This document shows, in pieces, positions 45,420 through 57,176 of a stretch of 64,000 nt of DNA. The notes below the pieces were generated by a model. That model was not told the origin of the DNA and did no database searches. It saw only the letters and a list, made by a program, of their open reading frames with translations. The position numbers and the translations under genes were made by a program. Source of the stretch: Clusia tigrina (lineage: Eukaryota > Arthropoda > Insecta > Diptera > Clusiidae); NCBI GenBank assembly GCA_920105625.2, contig OV050030.1, forward strand, positions 100,256,152-100,320,151. Reading direction: 5' to 3'. Every line of letters starts with the position of its first letter. Position 1 is the first letter of the stretch.

Positions 45420-45744
45420 AAAAAATTTGTATTAATGTTATAACCGTTTATTCCCACATTATTTTATCAACTGACCACAATATGAAAATGTTAATATTAA
45501 TATACTTAATTATTGCTTACTACTATGATTAACAATTTTATTATTTCTTATTCTTAATGTTTGCCTTGCGTAACACAATTCTGATAACTAGTTGTCAGCA
45601 TTATAAGTTTACTGACTTGTTGCGTTTAGGCCGAGAGGTGATTGAGCAGATGCAACGTCAGCAGAGTGCCAACTTTACTGTTGTTAACTGAGGTGACTGA
45701 CCAGGCGCAACGTGTGCAGAGTGCCAGCTTTATTGTTGTTAACT
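45420..45744 (-). repeat. Family D 3' LTR with internal 55-bp duplication
   Basis: On the minus strand it starts AGTTAACAACAATAAAG at 45,744, directly after a purine tract AAACAGGGAGGAG. A second, diverged 55-bp unit starting AGTTAACAACAGTAAAG follows at once. The distal limit (about 45,420) is an estimate. Confidence 0.6.
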
Positions 45745-45777
45745 CCTCCCTGTTTAAAATCAATTGTCCTCAATTGA

Positions 45778-47240
45778 TCAAAATAATGGTAGGTTGTCCA
45801 AATTTAAATACGTCACAGGTTTTGTTATTTTGGCTGGTTCTGTTGGCTTTGATTTTTCCTTCGATGTTTCTGGTACAAGGTTTGTTTGTAAAATGATTTG
45901 TTTTTTCCTATGACAGAAAAACAGCATTGAAAAAATTACCAGAGATAGAATGGCGATAATCACTACTGAAATTTTATTGATATCTGCGTTATTTTGAAGG
46001 TAGTCCAAATGTTTTATGTTATTAATAGATAACTCGTGAAGTGATTCCAGTGATAAGAGATTTATTCTTTCTTTTTCTGCTGGAGCAAATTGTGTTTTGA
46101 CTGGTAATGCCCCAGTTAAAATCGTTTCGCCGTTGTAAAAAGAATCGTTATTTATTTTCATAGTAAGGTTGCTGAATTTTACTACAAATGTGCCTGCAAT
46201 AGACATTTCCTCCAAACTATTATTTATGGTTCCATTGAAGTCATTCAATAGAATTAGTCCAGGTTGTAGCATTTCTATTGGTTTAATATGATGTGCATTG
46301 CTATATTGAAAACTCGGAATTTGTTTACCATTCAGGAGTTTTGTTACGCAAGTTTCGTTTATTAAGCTTACCGTTTGGTCTTTCTTACAAATAGATATTG
46401 AATTTATTGTTTTACATTTGTTAATTAATCCAAAAATATTATTTTCATTTTTAATTACGTTACTGTAAGCAAAATTAACAATAGTATTATTTCTTTTAAC
46501 TGGTTTGATCAAAATATTCATATATGTTTTTATTTCTGTAATAGGGATTTTCACTATACTCGTATACGCTAGCATTGTTGAATTATAAAGAACACTTATT
46601 TCTGCAAAGTTTAAAGCCTCTTCGGTTGAAGAAAAATGCATCTTTTCGCCTTCTAGCTAATTCCAAGTCTTTTTTGTTTAAGATAATGCTATTTACTAGT
46701 TTTAATTTCGCCCATTGTATGGCGTATCTTATGTTTGTAATTTCTTCCTTAACTAGACGTAATCTATTTTGAATGCTTTTAACTAATTCATCGTTGAAGT
46801 AACTGTGTTTTGTTATTGCATTTTTTAATTGATCTGTGATTAATGTGAGATTGTTCATTCGGTCTGTAAGTGCTTGGTTTATCAAAAGTTGTTTGTTGTT
46901 ATTGTCGTTTAACTGCCTTGTGTCGTATTCTAATGCTGCGAAATCGCCGTGGTCTGGAGTTCCTGCTAAGTATTTCCAAGAAGTACCTAAGATATTTATG
47001 GATCTCCGAGATTTTCTGCCTGTTGGTTTAATAGATTTAATTGCCCTATTTCTTGTTTTAAAGTTGGGTAAAATATACTGTTCGTCTATAGGTTTTTCGC
47101 TTTACCCAAGAATCGCTCGAACAGATCAAAGTCAACGAAGTGTATTAACTTAAAAGTACCATATTGTATTTTATCTAGTCCTTTGTTTATCGTAGTTATG
47201 TGGGCTTTCGAGTAGTCGGTCATTTGCAAGTCAGCCATCG
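45778..47240 (-). pseudogene. Env-like gene of family D (frameshifted)
   Basis: The N-terminal part is broken near 47,100. It contains a basic KSRR tract followed by SINILGTSWKYLAGTPDHGDF-type sequence, the position of the cleavage site and fusion-peptide region in errantiviral Env. Then follow a 100-codon helical frame (46,885-46,583) and a 287-codon frame (46,641-45,778) containing several N-glycosylation sequons, conserved Cys residues and a transmembrane segment (ISVVIIAILSLVIFSMLFF), then a short cytoplasmic tail. The two main frames overlap, indicating one indel near 46,600. In intact relatives Env allows particle entry into cells. This copy is non-functional as it stands. Confidence 0.78.
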
Positions 47241-47315
47241 TCATTGTTGTTGCTGTAAGCGTTAGTCTGTAAGAAATTTTAAAAAAAATCAGTTTGCTTT
47301 ACTTAATGTTAATTC

Positions 47316-49499
47316 TTAGTTTTTAATATTGCTCTTATGAACTACCCTATTCGATTCTGTCAAAACTGTAGTTGACTTATTTTCCTTAACTACCTCTTTT
47401 TTATACCTAGGCGAGATTTTAGTTCCTAACATATTGTGGATCCTAACATAAATGGTTTCACCTTGCCTATAGTCTAGTATTGATTGCAATTTGCTGTTGT
47501 GGTTTTTAAGGTCTTGTTGCTGTTTATCTTTTAATCTCTGAATGTTATCTATCCTTGCTTTCTCGAAATGTTCAGGATCTGTACTCACTGCGCGACCGAA
47601 GAAGATTTCTATTGGCCTGTTGTTAATTGTGCTGTGAATTGTATAATTATATTCATAAACAGCTCTGTCTAAAAGTTGTATGAATGATTGATCTTTATTT
47701 TCTGCTTTTAAACAGCGCATAATTTCTGAGAGAGTTGAATGAAATCTCTCGATTTGGCCATTTACTGCACTTTTGTAAGGCGGAGATTTGAAAATTTCGA
47801 TTTTTAATATGTCTTCAATCATGAAAGTAATGGATGCTGAATTAAATGCCTTTTCGTTATCAAAAACGATAATTTTAGGAACCCCAAACAGAAAGAGTAG
47901 TTCCCTAAGAGGTTCTTTTATATCTTGCGTAGCTTTAGATTTTATAAGTTTAACTTGAACATATTTCGAAAATTTATCAATAGCAGTGAGCACAAGATGA
48001 CCTTCCGTTTTATAGATATCTAAGTGCACTATATGCCCTGAATACAAGGGAATAGGTGATTCTTTTAGGTTAGGCTTATTTGGATGTCTATCGTACTTAT
48101 TCGTCTTGCATATATTGCATTGTTTAATTATTTTGTTTATTTTATTATTCAGGCGTGGAAAAAGAATTTTTCTAGTATATGAGCTTTATTTTCCTTGTCG
48201 TTACGATGTGTTCTCCTGTGCGTTTCTATAATTATTTCCTCCTGTCTTTGTTCGTCCAATACATCTTCTATTTTTCGCCATGCAAATTTAATGCGGTACT
48301 TTTTAAAGTGATTTGGGAAGATTTCCTGGATTATCCCCATTATTGGATCAGGAGCACTGATTTCATTAATCACTGAGAGGTTCAAATATTTTTTCAACAA
48401 TGCAATAACGTTACTCTCGGAAAATTCTATTTCTGTTATAGTATGGCGGTGAAAGGTAGGGAAAATGATCTGAAAATTGCAACTTGACTCTGACGACCAA
48501 TTCATAAATAATTGATTTTTAAAAACGTTGATCGGTACCTCTACGGATTGATTCAAATCCTGACCTGAGCTATCATCACTATGCGTCATAATCGACATTG
48601 AATTGATTTGTTGTTGTTGGGCTGGAATTCTCGATAATGCATCGGCTACGACGTTGGTTCGACCGGTTTTATAAAATATTTCGTGGTTGTATCCTTCTAA
48701 CTCCGCTTTCCAGCGCTTCATCTTGTTGTTTGTATTCTTGTTGCTCAGGGCAAAAGTCAAGGGCTGATGGTCAGTATAAATTTTTACCTTAGCATGCCCA
48801 TACAAAAAATTCGAAGAGAGGATAGTGCCCACACAATGGCGAGCATCTCTTTCTCATTGGCAGTGTAATGCTCCTCTGTTTCATTTAGAGTTCGAGAAAT
48901 AAAGGAAATGTGTTTGCCGTTTTGAGAGAGGACGGCACCAAGTGCGAAATTTGAGGCATCGGTTGTGAGCTGAAAATCATTGTTGTAATTTGGAAAATAT
49001 AGTATTACCTCATCTGAGACCAACGTGTTTTTAAATTTTAGGAATACTTCTTTCGCTTGTTCATTGAATTCGACCGCTATTTTTGCGGATTTTCTCTTTG
49101 AGATTCGGCCTTCTTCGCCTCTTAATAAATCTGTTAACGGTTTTGCTAGTTTCGCATAATCGCGAATAATAGCCGGAAAGGCCTAAAAATGAACGCAGTT
49201 CTTTAATAGTTTTGGGTTCGGGAAATTTTGCAATTGCCTCTACTTTATTTTGGTTGGTTCTAATACCTTCTTGTGATACAACGAATCCCAAGAATTCAAC
49301 ATTTTCCTGAAAGAGGTGACATTTGTCAAGCTGAACTTTCATGTTGGCTTCCTCTAGCGTTTTGAAGACTTTTCGAAGATTCTGCATATGCTCTTCTTCG
49401 GATTTACTGAAGATAATGATATCATCAATGTATACGTAGCAAATCTTGCCAATTTGTTCATGAAGGATATCGTCGAGTGTACGCTGAAAGATTGCGGGC
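47316..49499 (-). pseudogene. Family D pol, second part: RT, RNase H, integrase
   Basis: RT resumes at 49,499 with AIFQRTLDDILHEQIGK and the active-site block YVYIDDIIIFSKS. After a frameshift near 49,160, RNase H follows (FQLTTDASNFALGAVLSQ), and after another near 48,800, IYTDHQPLTFALSNK and NVVADALSRI. Integrase (48,150-47,316) has a CNIC zinc half-site, HIVHLDIYKTEG, IIVFDNEKAFNSA and NGQIERFHSTL, supplying the Asp-Asp-Glu set. It ends at 47,316 with a basic tail. Catalytic residues are all present. Only indels separate this from a working enzyme set. Confidence 0.88.
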
Positions 49500-49904
49500 A
49501 TTACATTACTCGCGGTGAAGTTTTAATAAAAAATATTTATTCTTTACTTCGCTGCTTGAAGAGTACAATAAAAATGACGTCATTTCTAAAGTTTAGTAAT
49601 ATTTATAAGTTTTAAATGCTGATTAATATAAAGTTTAAAATAAGCAAAAGTGAAAACGGAAAAGGTGAAGCAAAAGTACTTGTGTTAATTTAACAATATT
49701 CAATTTAAATAAAGAATTCCTGGAAAAAGTGAAGCAAAAGTATTTTTGTTAATTTAACAATATTCGATAATAATAGTTGATTAAGCATAAACAAAATTAA
49801 CAATAACTAAAGTTTAATAACTTAAGATAAAGCTGCATCAGCGGTCTGCTGCCCTCGGTGGTTTTGGTGGTGGTGTCGGCTGTGTGTAGGTGGGTGCCGT
49901 AACT
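49500..49904 (-). repeat. Family A 3' LTR
   Basis: On the minus strand it starts AGTTACGGCACC after the purine tract AAGGGGGGAGG and ends ...GAGTAATGTAAT at the CGGGC flank. Near-identity with the right LTR indicates recent insertion. It includes the pyrimidine-flanked AATAAATATTT tract expected for polyadenylation. Confidence 0.93.
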
Positions 49905-50212
49905 CCTCCCCCCTTAAAATAGAGCGATGGCCACAAAGAGGTTGATGTGGCAAGAGCGATGTCAGGGTTGTGTGGTATGAATTTCGTTATGATCTTCCTT
50001 GGAACTAGAGTTAGCACGATGCCGAAGATGATGATGATGGATACTATGGCTATGATGGTGTAGGTTTGATTCGTGCTTGTAGTTGTCTCCAAATATGATA
50101 TGTCTTGTTTGTGTTGGAATTCGTATTCTTCCAGCTTCTGCATTGTTAAAAGCTGCTTTGTTGAATTGGCATAGATTTTAGCTGATGACGCCGGTGCAAT
50201 ATAGATCTCATC
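49838..50212 (-). pseudogene. Env C-terminal stub of family A
   Basis: After the stop that ends the upstream fusion frame, the same region continues with a helical stretch and a membrane anchor (YTIIAIVSIIIIFGIVLTLV) followed by a basic, Pro-rich tail (PTPPPKPPRAADR) that runs into the LTR. This is the C-terminus of an errantiviral Env. The signal peptide and most of the ectodomain are deleted, so no envelope protein can be made. Confidence 0.75.
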
Positions 50213-53200
50213 TCAGAAGGTGTTTGGGTTGTCATTGTAGATTATACCGTTGACCTCAACCTTGCAATTTTGGTAATGGAGGAAAGCTGTACCTTCAACT
50301 GATTGATACTTATTTCTGCAAGTAGATGTGATTAGTGTTTTTTGAACATTTAAAAATAATATATAATTTACATGTGTCTTATCAGGGGTACATTCTTTTC
50401 TGAATACTACGGAGTCCACCTGTAAATTCTCGGGTTCTTCCCTTGTTTTGTTAAGTTTATCTATTCTATTGTTGATTTCTGTTTCTAATTTATTTTTAAC
50501 AGATGGGTACAAAATTTCTTGGAATTCATTAAGTTTAGCCAAATAGTCATGTTCATTATTGAAATTTATTTCTTTGTCAAATTTGTATGTCCTCCCGGTA
50601 AATAGTTCGTAAGGTGTCAATTTAGTCGTGGAATGAATCGCATTGTTATATGTAATAAGAGTTTCATGCAAAATCTCTTCATGGTCCATTTCAAGCTTAT
50701 TTTCTTTGCGTTTAGCCAAAATAATTCTATATATTTCGGTCAGCGTAGAATGTAGCCGTTCTACCGGTGAATTGCTACTGGTTTGTTGAAAGGAAGTGAC
50801 ATGTAATTTAATATTATATTGGTTGCAAAAATCTTTGAATATAATGCTGCTAAATTCCGATCCTTGATCACAAATAAGATTTTTTGGAATGCCATGAATG
50901 CTTAGAAATTGTTTAATTACTTTTAAAATTGATATGCTAGTTCTACTCGAAATTGTGTAGGCTGAAGCGAATTTAGAAAATTTGTCAAGTATGGTTAAGA
51001 TTTGATTATGATTTATGGTGTAAATGTCGATGTGAATTATATCTAATGGTTTTGTTGGTACTTCAGATTTTTCAAACTTGTATTTTGGCGGTTTCCTGTT
51101 ATATTTAAGTGTTTGACATTTCTCGCAGCTATTAATAATTTGTGTTGCTTTATTTTTTAAAAAAGGAAAATAGTATTGTCGTTTTAAATGTGATATTGTT
51201 TCATTTATGCCCCTATGGTTATTCTTCTCGTGATAGTCTCTAATGTGTTTGTCCTGTTCGTCATTTTGTGTTATGTCGATTAGTATTTCGGTGCACCGTA
51301 TTAATTTGAAAATTTTGCTATGTGCAAAATACTTTGAGTACGTTGATTGTACTATTCGAAAAGTTGCATTGTCGGTAAAAATTGCATTAAGCTTGTTAGG
51401 TGCAAGAAATTTTTTAGATATGTCAATCATAGTTTGTTCGCTAAAAGTATGTCTACGTATAGTCCGTCTTTGTTTATTTTTAAAAATTGTTTCTACTGTC
51501 ATGGGAGATCCTATGTCAGATTTTTGCAAGATTACTTGTAGGGTGAATTCATTCAGAGGTATTTCTGATATGGCGATGCCATCATCTAAATTTTCGTCAG
51601 CAGAGTGAACTGTGGTGCCACTAGTACCTTGGTTTGAGGTCGTGTCATTTAAGTTTATGTCAAAATAGTTATTTTCTTTAGGATTTTCAATCTGTATTCT
51701 ACTTAAAGCGTCAGCGTTTGTATTGAGTTTCCCTTTTTTATAAATAATTTCGTAGTCAAATTCTTCTAACTTAAGTCTCCACCTGATAAGTTTAGAATTA
51801 GGCTCCTTTAAACTCATTAGCCACGTGAGGGGTCTATGATCCGTTATTATTTTAAATTTGTTACCAAACAAATATGGCCGAAAATATTTTGTAGCCCAAA
51901 CAATGGCTAATAATTCCTTTTCGATGGTGGAATAGTTTGATTCTGAATCCGACAGTGTCCGACTGGCGTAGCAAATTGGTTTGTCACTACCGATATGCCC
52001 TTGAGAAAGGATGACACCAATAGCTACGTTGCTGGCATCTGTCGTTAAAATAAAAGGTTTACAAAAGTCCGGATATTGGAGTATTGGGTCGTTTGTAAGT
52101 AAATTTTTGCAAATTCCAAAAGTTCTAAGATATTGATCTGTGTGTTCTATTGATTTGCCCTTTTTTAAGCATATAGTAAGAGGTTTCACTAATTTTGCAA
52201 AATCTTTTATAAACTTCCTGTAATAACCTAGTAGACCAAGGAAAGCTTTAATGTCCTTCTGGGTTTTGGGTAGGGGAAAGTTTTTTACTGCGTGGATTTT
52301 ATCCGGATTTGGCTTGATTCCGTCTGTTGAAAGAATATGACCTAAAAAGTGTATTTCCTTCCTCAAAAATTCCGATTTGTCTAATTGTGCTTTAAGATTT
52401 GAAGTGTGCAATTTTTCAAAAACCTCCTTCAAGTTTTCTATGTGTTCTTGCAATGATGTCGAAAAAATAATGATGTCGTCTAGGTATACTAAACAGATTT
52501 TTCCTATGAGATCCTTAAGTACGTTGTCCATTACTCTTTGAAAAGTTGCCGGTGCATTTTTAAGACCAAACGGCATCCTTATATACTCATAGTGCCCACC
52601 GTCTACAGTGAAAGCTGTTTTTTGTTTGTCTTTTGGGCTCATCTCTATCTGATGAAATCCGCTTGCTAAATCTAACGTCGAAAAATACATACATTTACTT
52701 AGTTTGTCTAGAATTTCCGTTATATTAGGTAGTGGGTATCTATCTGAAATAGTTTTTTCGTTCAACTTGCGATAATCTATGACAAGTCGCCATTTTTGTT
52801 TACCGCTAGCATCCTTTTTCTTTGGAACTATCCATACTGGGAAGCTCCATGGAGAATAACTTGGCTTTACAATGCCTTGTTCTAACATGTTAGCTATTTG
52901 TCTATTTACCTCTTCTTTGTGGACGTATGGGTATCTGTATGATCTGGTATGAATGGGAATGTCATCTGTCGTAATTATATTATGTTTGACCTTATTCGTA
53001 AAAGAAAGTGATTGTCCTTCCTTAAAAAAAATATTCTCATAATGTCTGCAAAGTTTTACTAATTCTTTTTTCTCTTCAGTATTAAGGTGGTCAGTGCGGA
53101 TTAAATTTGATATGTCATTTATAGATGTTGTTTGTGGCCCTTCCAAATTCCAATTATTTACTTCAATGTAGTCTGAGGTGGAATATGGTTCGACTTTTAA

Positions 53201-53504
53201 CGGCTGTTCAATAAATAATACTTGATTTTTGTCGTTCAATATTTCCATTTTATGTGTTCAATATTTCCATTTTACTAAACCAATTCTTTGCGGAGTAAAG
53301 TCCTTCAGTTATTTGTAAACCATTGGAAAGTATTGTTTCCCTAATGTAAAAGTCTCCATTTTGGACATCTACGGGCAGATTAATCACGACTTTTGAAAAA
53401 GCAGGAATTAGATGTTTTCCTGAAGTAAAATTCGGTTCTAACTTTAATGGCAAGGTAGCGTTTGCTGTTATTAATTGTTGGTTTGCCAAATCAATTTTTA
53501 GCAT
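50213..53504 (-). pseudogene. Family A pol: RT, RNase H, integrase, fused to env remnant
   Basis: A 1,011-codon open frame (53,248-50,213) holds RT (WRLVIDYRKLNEK, LDLASGFHQIE, VYLDDIIIFS), RNase H (FILTTDASNVAIGVILSQ, ITDHRPLTW, NTNADALSRI) and integrase (HIDIYTINHNQ, LICDQGSEFSS, NSPVERLHSTLTE). After VVFRKEC the sequence no longer resembles an integrase tail and becomes Env-like (GTAFLHYQNCKVEV), so a deletion fused pol to the env ectodomain. A 22-bp tandem duplication at 53,234-53,277 (GTTCAATATTTCCATTTTA plus three bases) separates this frame from the preceding one (53,504-53,250). All catalytic motifs are intact. Confidence 0.88.
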
Positions 53505-53880
53505 TTAACTGAGTTAAAATGTCGAGTCCTAATAGACCGTCAAAGTAATTGTGAAATTTAAAAATTAAAAATGTATACTGTCCTGGTTGTTTAAATTCAA
53601 TGAATATGGGTAGAATTACTTTTTTGTCTATCTGATACTTATCTAATATAGTTGTTATGGTAACCTGTCTGCAATCGACTTGAGTGTTTAATTCTATAAA
53701 CTCTGGATTTATGAATGAAGATGATGCTCCTGTATCTACTAAAAATCTAAGGGGTCGACCGAATGGAGATGCTATGGATATGTATGGTAGAGTGTACCCG
53801 TGTTTATTTATGTCTAAGTATCCTGTTGGTTTCTCGAGGCATGTACTCGAAAATTTTGTGAATCTTCGATATTAAATAAA
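53505..53880 (-). pseudogene. Family A protease region
   Basis: In the -1 frame relative to gag, the sequence runs GYLDINKHGYTLPYISIASP into FLVDTGASSSF, the aspartic-protease active site, and on to DGLLGLDILTQLNA. An extra A in an A-run near 53,496 then shifts the frame to a stop. The protease would be made by -1 frameshifting from gag, as is usual for such elements, and would mature the polyprotein. The active site itself is unaltered. Confidence 0.75.
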
Positions 53881-55136
53881 TCCTCTGTTCTTTCTGTATT
53901 AACCTCTGAACCGTCTGTCATATTACCTTGAAAGTTGTTGCCCTGATAATTTATATTATGCAACTCCCCAGCGTTCAGCCCTGAGAATCTTGAAAATTTG
54001 CTTTGCGTACTTTGGTTCCTGTTATTGTGTGTAAAAGCTGAATTTTTGAAATTAGTGTGAGCAGAGGTTGTATCCATAGGCTCAGGCTTTGGTGTAAAAT
54101 TGCGATTAAATGGGTTTTGGTTAGTGTTTCTATTAAAAGTGTTTTGATTAGATGAATTCTGATTGGAAAAATTTTGATTTGGGAATGATCTGTTCTGATA
54201 ATTAAAATGTGTCGCTTGTGGTTGATTACGTTGGAACGATTGAGGTGAGTAAGATCTGAATTGATCGTAACGTGGTCTATAAAAAGATTGATTGCTAATT
54301 TGCCGGACGTATGGAACATAAGGTTTTCTAAAATCGGGTTTGCGAGTGTGCACAAATTCTGATTTTTGATAAAAAATGTTTTGTTCTTTAATACAATATG
54401 CAAGTGCAGTTGCCAACGAGTCTGGTCTCATTGCCCTAATACTGGAGCCTAATGGTTCTTTTAATCCAGTAAGGAATGAATTGAGAAACATCTCAGTAAA
54501 TAATTCTTTCTTTGCTCTTATAACACCTGGGTCATTTTCATGTATCAAAATATTGTTAGTTAAGGTCGATTGTATTTCTATTATCTGACTATAAAATTTT
54601 TCTACCGAATCATTGAATTGTCTCAAGTTATGCAAGTCCCTTATGAGTGAAGTCTCCGTGCGTTTGTCAGAATAATGTAAAATCAAATTATTTTTTATTT
54701 CATCCCAATTGAATGGTGTGCGGTACATATTTAATATTTCGTTCGCTTGTCCCTCTATTTTGTTTCGTATGGCACGTAAAAGGATTTGACCATACGGTGT
54801 GTTATCTGTCCCTCTAACATATAACAAGATTTCTTCTACATTATTTAAAAATTCGTGTAATGTACTGGGATTTCCATCAAAACGAGGCAAATCTTTTATG
54901 GCATCTGGAATTCTTAAAATATTGAAAATATCCGCTTGACTTGGACCAGGAGCATTGCCTTGAATGGAAGTCATACCCGAAGCCGAGTTTGAGGCTGTGG
55001 GCTGGCCTGTGTGATCTAAATTCATTCTAATGTTTGGATCAAATTTAAGATCAACTGCTTCTGGTATAGAAGATAGACTTTTAAAAAGTTTTGGGTATGG
55101 AAAGCTTCTTTTTGTTTTAGAAGATTTTTTAAACAT
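53814..55136 (-). CDS. gag: Family A Gag (440 residues)
   Basis: The open frame has no internal stop. It starts MFKKSSKTKRSFPYPKLFKS. A capsid-like core occupies roughly residues 90-270 (DLPRFDGNPSTLHEFLNNVE, ILLRAIRNKIEGQA, FNWDEIKNNLILHYSDKR). A basic, Asn/Gln/Phe-rich nucleocapsid-like segment follows at residues 280-380, without CCHC knuckles. This matches errantiviral Gag. The acidic tail ends at 53,814 and overlaps pol in the -1 frame. It may still be translatable. It packages element RNA into particles. Confidence 0.85.
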   Translation of the reverse strand: MFKKSSKTKRSFPYPKLFKSLSSIPEAVDLKFDPNIRMNLDHTGQPTASNSASGMTSIQGNAPGPSQADIFNILRIPDAIKDLPRFDGNPSTLHEFLNNVEEILLYVRGTDNTPYGQILLRAIRNKIEGQANEILNMYRTPFNWDEIKNNLILHYSDKRTETSLIRDLHNLRQFNDSVEKFYSQIIEIQSTLTNNILIHENDPGVIRAKKELFTEMFLNSFLTGLKEPLGSSIRAMRPDSLATALAYCIKEQNIFYQKSEFVHTRKPDFRKPYVPYVRQISNQSFYRPRYDQFRSYSPQSFQRNQPQATHFNYQNRSFPNQNFSNQNSSNQNTFNRNTNQNPFNRNFTPKPEPMDTTSAHTNFKNSAFTHNNRNQSTQSKFSRFSGLNAGELHNINYQGNNFQGNMTDGSEVNTERTEDLFNIEDSQNFRVHASRNQQDT

Positions 55137-55139
55137 TTA

Positions 55140-56136
55140 CTTTAAAAAAATTTTGTATATGTAAGTATATTATTTGTATATTTTCTATTTCTATTTCTTT
55201 TCTTTTTCTTATTTATTTATTTATTTATTTATTTTTTTTTTTATACTCTTAACTTAGAGGGTCCGGCTTTATGGGCTACGGAATCGCAAGTTTGAGATTA
55301 TTTATACTGGAGGGTCCGGGGTAGGTGGAGTCGCAGTAGTTATTTTTGTTATCGTTTGAATTGTTTTGCTATATTTTATATATTTTATATATTTTATATA
55401 TATTTAATAAAAAAATTTTTTTTTTTATAGCTAGAGGGTCCGGGGTAGGTGGAATCGCAGTGGTTTAATTTGTTATATTTCTAATTTGTTATATATTTCA
55501 TTTAAAAAAACATTTCAATACATGTATATTCTTTGGTTTAAATTTATTACAATCAAATGTTTTCCTAAATATTTTCCAATACTCGACTTACTATATGTAC
55601 CCAAGAAGACACCTGATGATCATCTCGTATTGTTGGCAAAAGTTTTTTATTAACGCCCACTGTTGCATCTACGTTTTTAATCACAACAAAATCGCCTTCT
55701 TGATGTTTTCATCTGCAGTAGTCCTTAACGCTACTAGATCCCTTCGAAGTTCCTTGTTCGCTGCTGTTTACAAAGGGTTGAAACACACCGGTTTAGTGTG
55801 TGGTCGGTTACGCGTTGTGTTAAGTGAAGTGGTAGCGGTTAACAGGATTTAATTGATATGCCCTCAATCACTGCACTTTAGAGTTATGTTTAAGTCACTT
55901 GAAAAGTTTTTATTGTTTCTGTATTTTATTTCTTAACTGATATTCCGTCAGTTTTATTTTGGTAGTGCCTGCCCCTACCACTTTTCATTAATATTCCTTT
56001 AATGATTAATAGAGGACTGTACCTGATAAGCCGTCAAGTATCAAGTCCTTTTTTCAGTTATCACTTTAACACTTTAACACGAATCACTCGAACCACTTTT
56101 ATACACTGCCGTTAAACAATCCTACCGACTGCGCCA
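55140..56136 (-). other. Family A 5' leader and primer-binding site
   Basis: The minus strand from 56,136 begins TGGCGCAGTCGGTAGGATTG, complementary to a tRNA 3' end (a serine-tRNA type site used by the 17.6/297 group, from general knowledge). The leader has no gene. It contains a GAGGGTCCGG motif repeated near 55,258, 55,311 and 55,433, seen on the plus strand as AGAGGGTCCGGGGTAGGTGG-like units in A/T-rich surroundings. These could form packaging-signal structure. Confidence 0.7.
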
Positions 56137-56541
56137 ATTACATTACTCGCGGTGAAGTTTTAATAAAAAATATTTATTCTTTACTTCGCTGCTTGAAGAG
56201 TACAATAATAATGACTTAATTTCTAAAGTTTAGTAATATTTATAAGTTTTAAATGCTGATTAATACAAAGTTTAAAATAAGCAAAAGTGAAAACGGAAAA
56301 GGTGAAGCAAAAGTACTTGTGTTAATTTAACAATATTCAATTTAAATAAACAATTCCTGGAAAAAGTGAAGCAAAAGTATTTTTGTTAATTTAACAATAT
56401 TCGATAATAATAGTTGATTAAGCATAAACAAAATTAACAATACCTAAAGTTTAATAACTTAAGATAAAGCTGCATCAGCGGTCTGCTGCCCTCGGTGGTT
56501 TTGGTGGTGGTGTCGGCTGTGTGTAGGTGGGTGCCGTAACT
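56137..56541 (-). repeat. Family A 5' LTR
   Basis: It is 405 bp long and pairs with the left LTR. Substitutions are seen near 56,211-56,219, 56,265, 56,351 and 56,444. It is followed on the right by CGGGC and then family D RT sequence. Confidence 0.93.
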
Positions 56542-57170
56542 CGGGCGCATTTTTTAGCCAAAATGGTAGTCGAGTAAATTCAAACTTACCATTGTTTATC
56601 GAAAAAGCTGTTTTCTCTATATATGTTGGTTTTAAAGGGATCTGGTGGAACCCACTTTTGAGGTTTGAAGAATTGAGTTGTGAAGAATGAATTATCGCCT
56701 AAATGTGACAACATACCCTCTATTTCAGGTATGGGGTATTTGTCTGATATAGTAAGGCTGTTCAGTTTCCTATAGTCGATCACTAACCTATATTGTTTAT
56801 TACCACTTGAGTCGGGTTTTTTTGCCACGATCCAAACAGGTGAATTGTAGGGGGATCTGGATGGTCTAATGATACCATCTTCTAATAATTTTTCCACCTG
56901 ATTTTCCACTTCGCCTCTAAGCGATGCAGGATACGGGTAGAATTTGCTATATACCGGAGAATCGGTGGTAGTTCTAACCTCTCCCACTAATTTGGTGGTG
57001 TATGTCAACCGTTCGGCTGGTTCTGAGAATAAATTAGGGTGTTCTATTATTAATTGCTGTAAAACTTGTTTTTGATTTAGACTAATATTATCATCGTGTA
57101 TTTTTATAGCATTAACCGATTCTGTTTCTAGTTGTTTAATTAATATTTTTGAATTATTCTTAATAGACAA
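56542..57170 (-). pseudogene. Family D pol, first part: RT N-terminal half
   Basis: The frame 57,170-56,586 begins in the linker and includes NSPVWIVAKKPDSSG, YRLVIDYRKLNSLTIS and GDNSFFTT. An indel near 56,690 then diverts the frame. The correct register (FEFTRLPFWLKNAP) is again readable at 56,590-56,542 up to the family A junction. FWLKNAP replaces the usual FGLKNAP. It continues directly into 49,499. Confidence 0.85.
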
Positions 57171-57176
57171 AAACCC

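Larger units (their letters stand above)
49500..56541 (-). mobile_element. Complete gypsy family A element with two 405-bp LTRs
   Basis: The LTRs (49,500-49,904 and 56,137-56,541) are equal in length and differ at about six positions (~98.5% identity). CGGGC occurs on both outer flanks and is the likely target duplication. Minus-strand order is LTR, primer-binding site (TGGCGCAGTCGGTAGG directly at 56,136), leader, gag, protease, RT, RNase H, integrase, env remnant, polypurine tract, LTR. An env deletion and two pol lesions make it defective. It inserted into the RT gene of family D and is one of the youngest large elements here. Confidence 0.93.

Noticed and set aside
45642..45896. Plus-strand 84-codon frame over the family D LTR
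   Set aside because: It spans the LTR, polypurine tract and the 3' end of env on the opposite strand. No protein similarity is evident.
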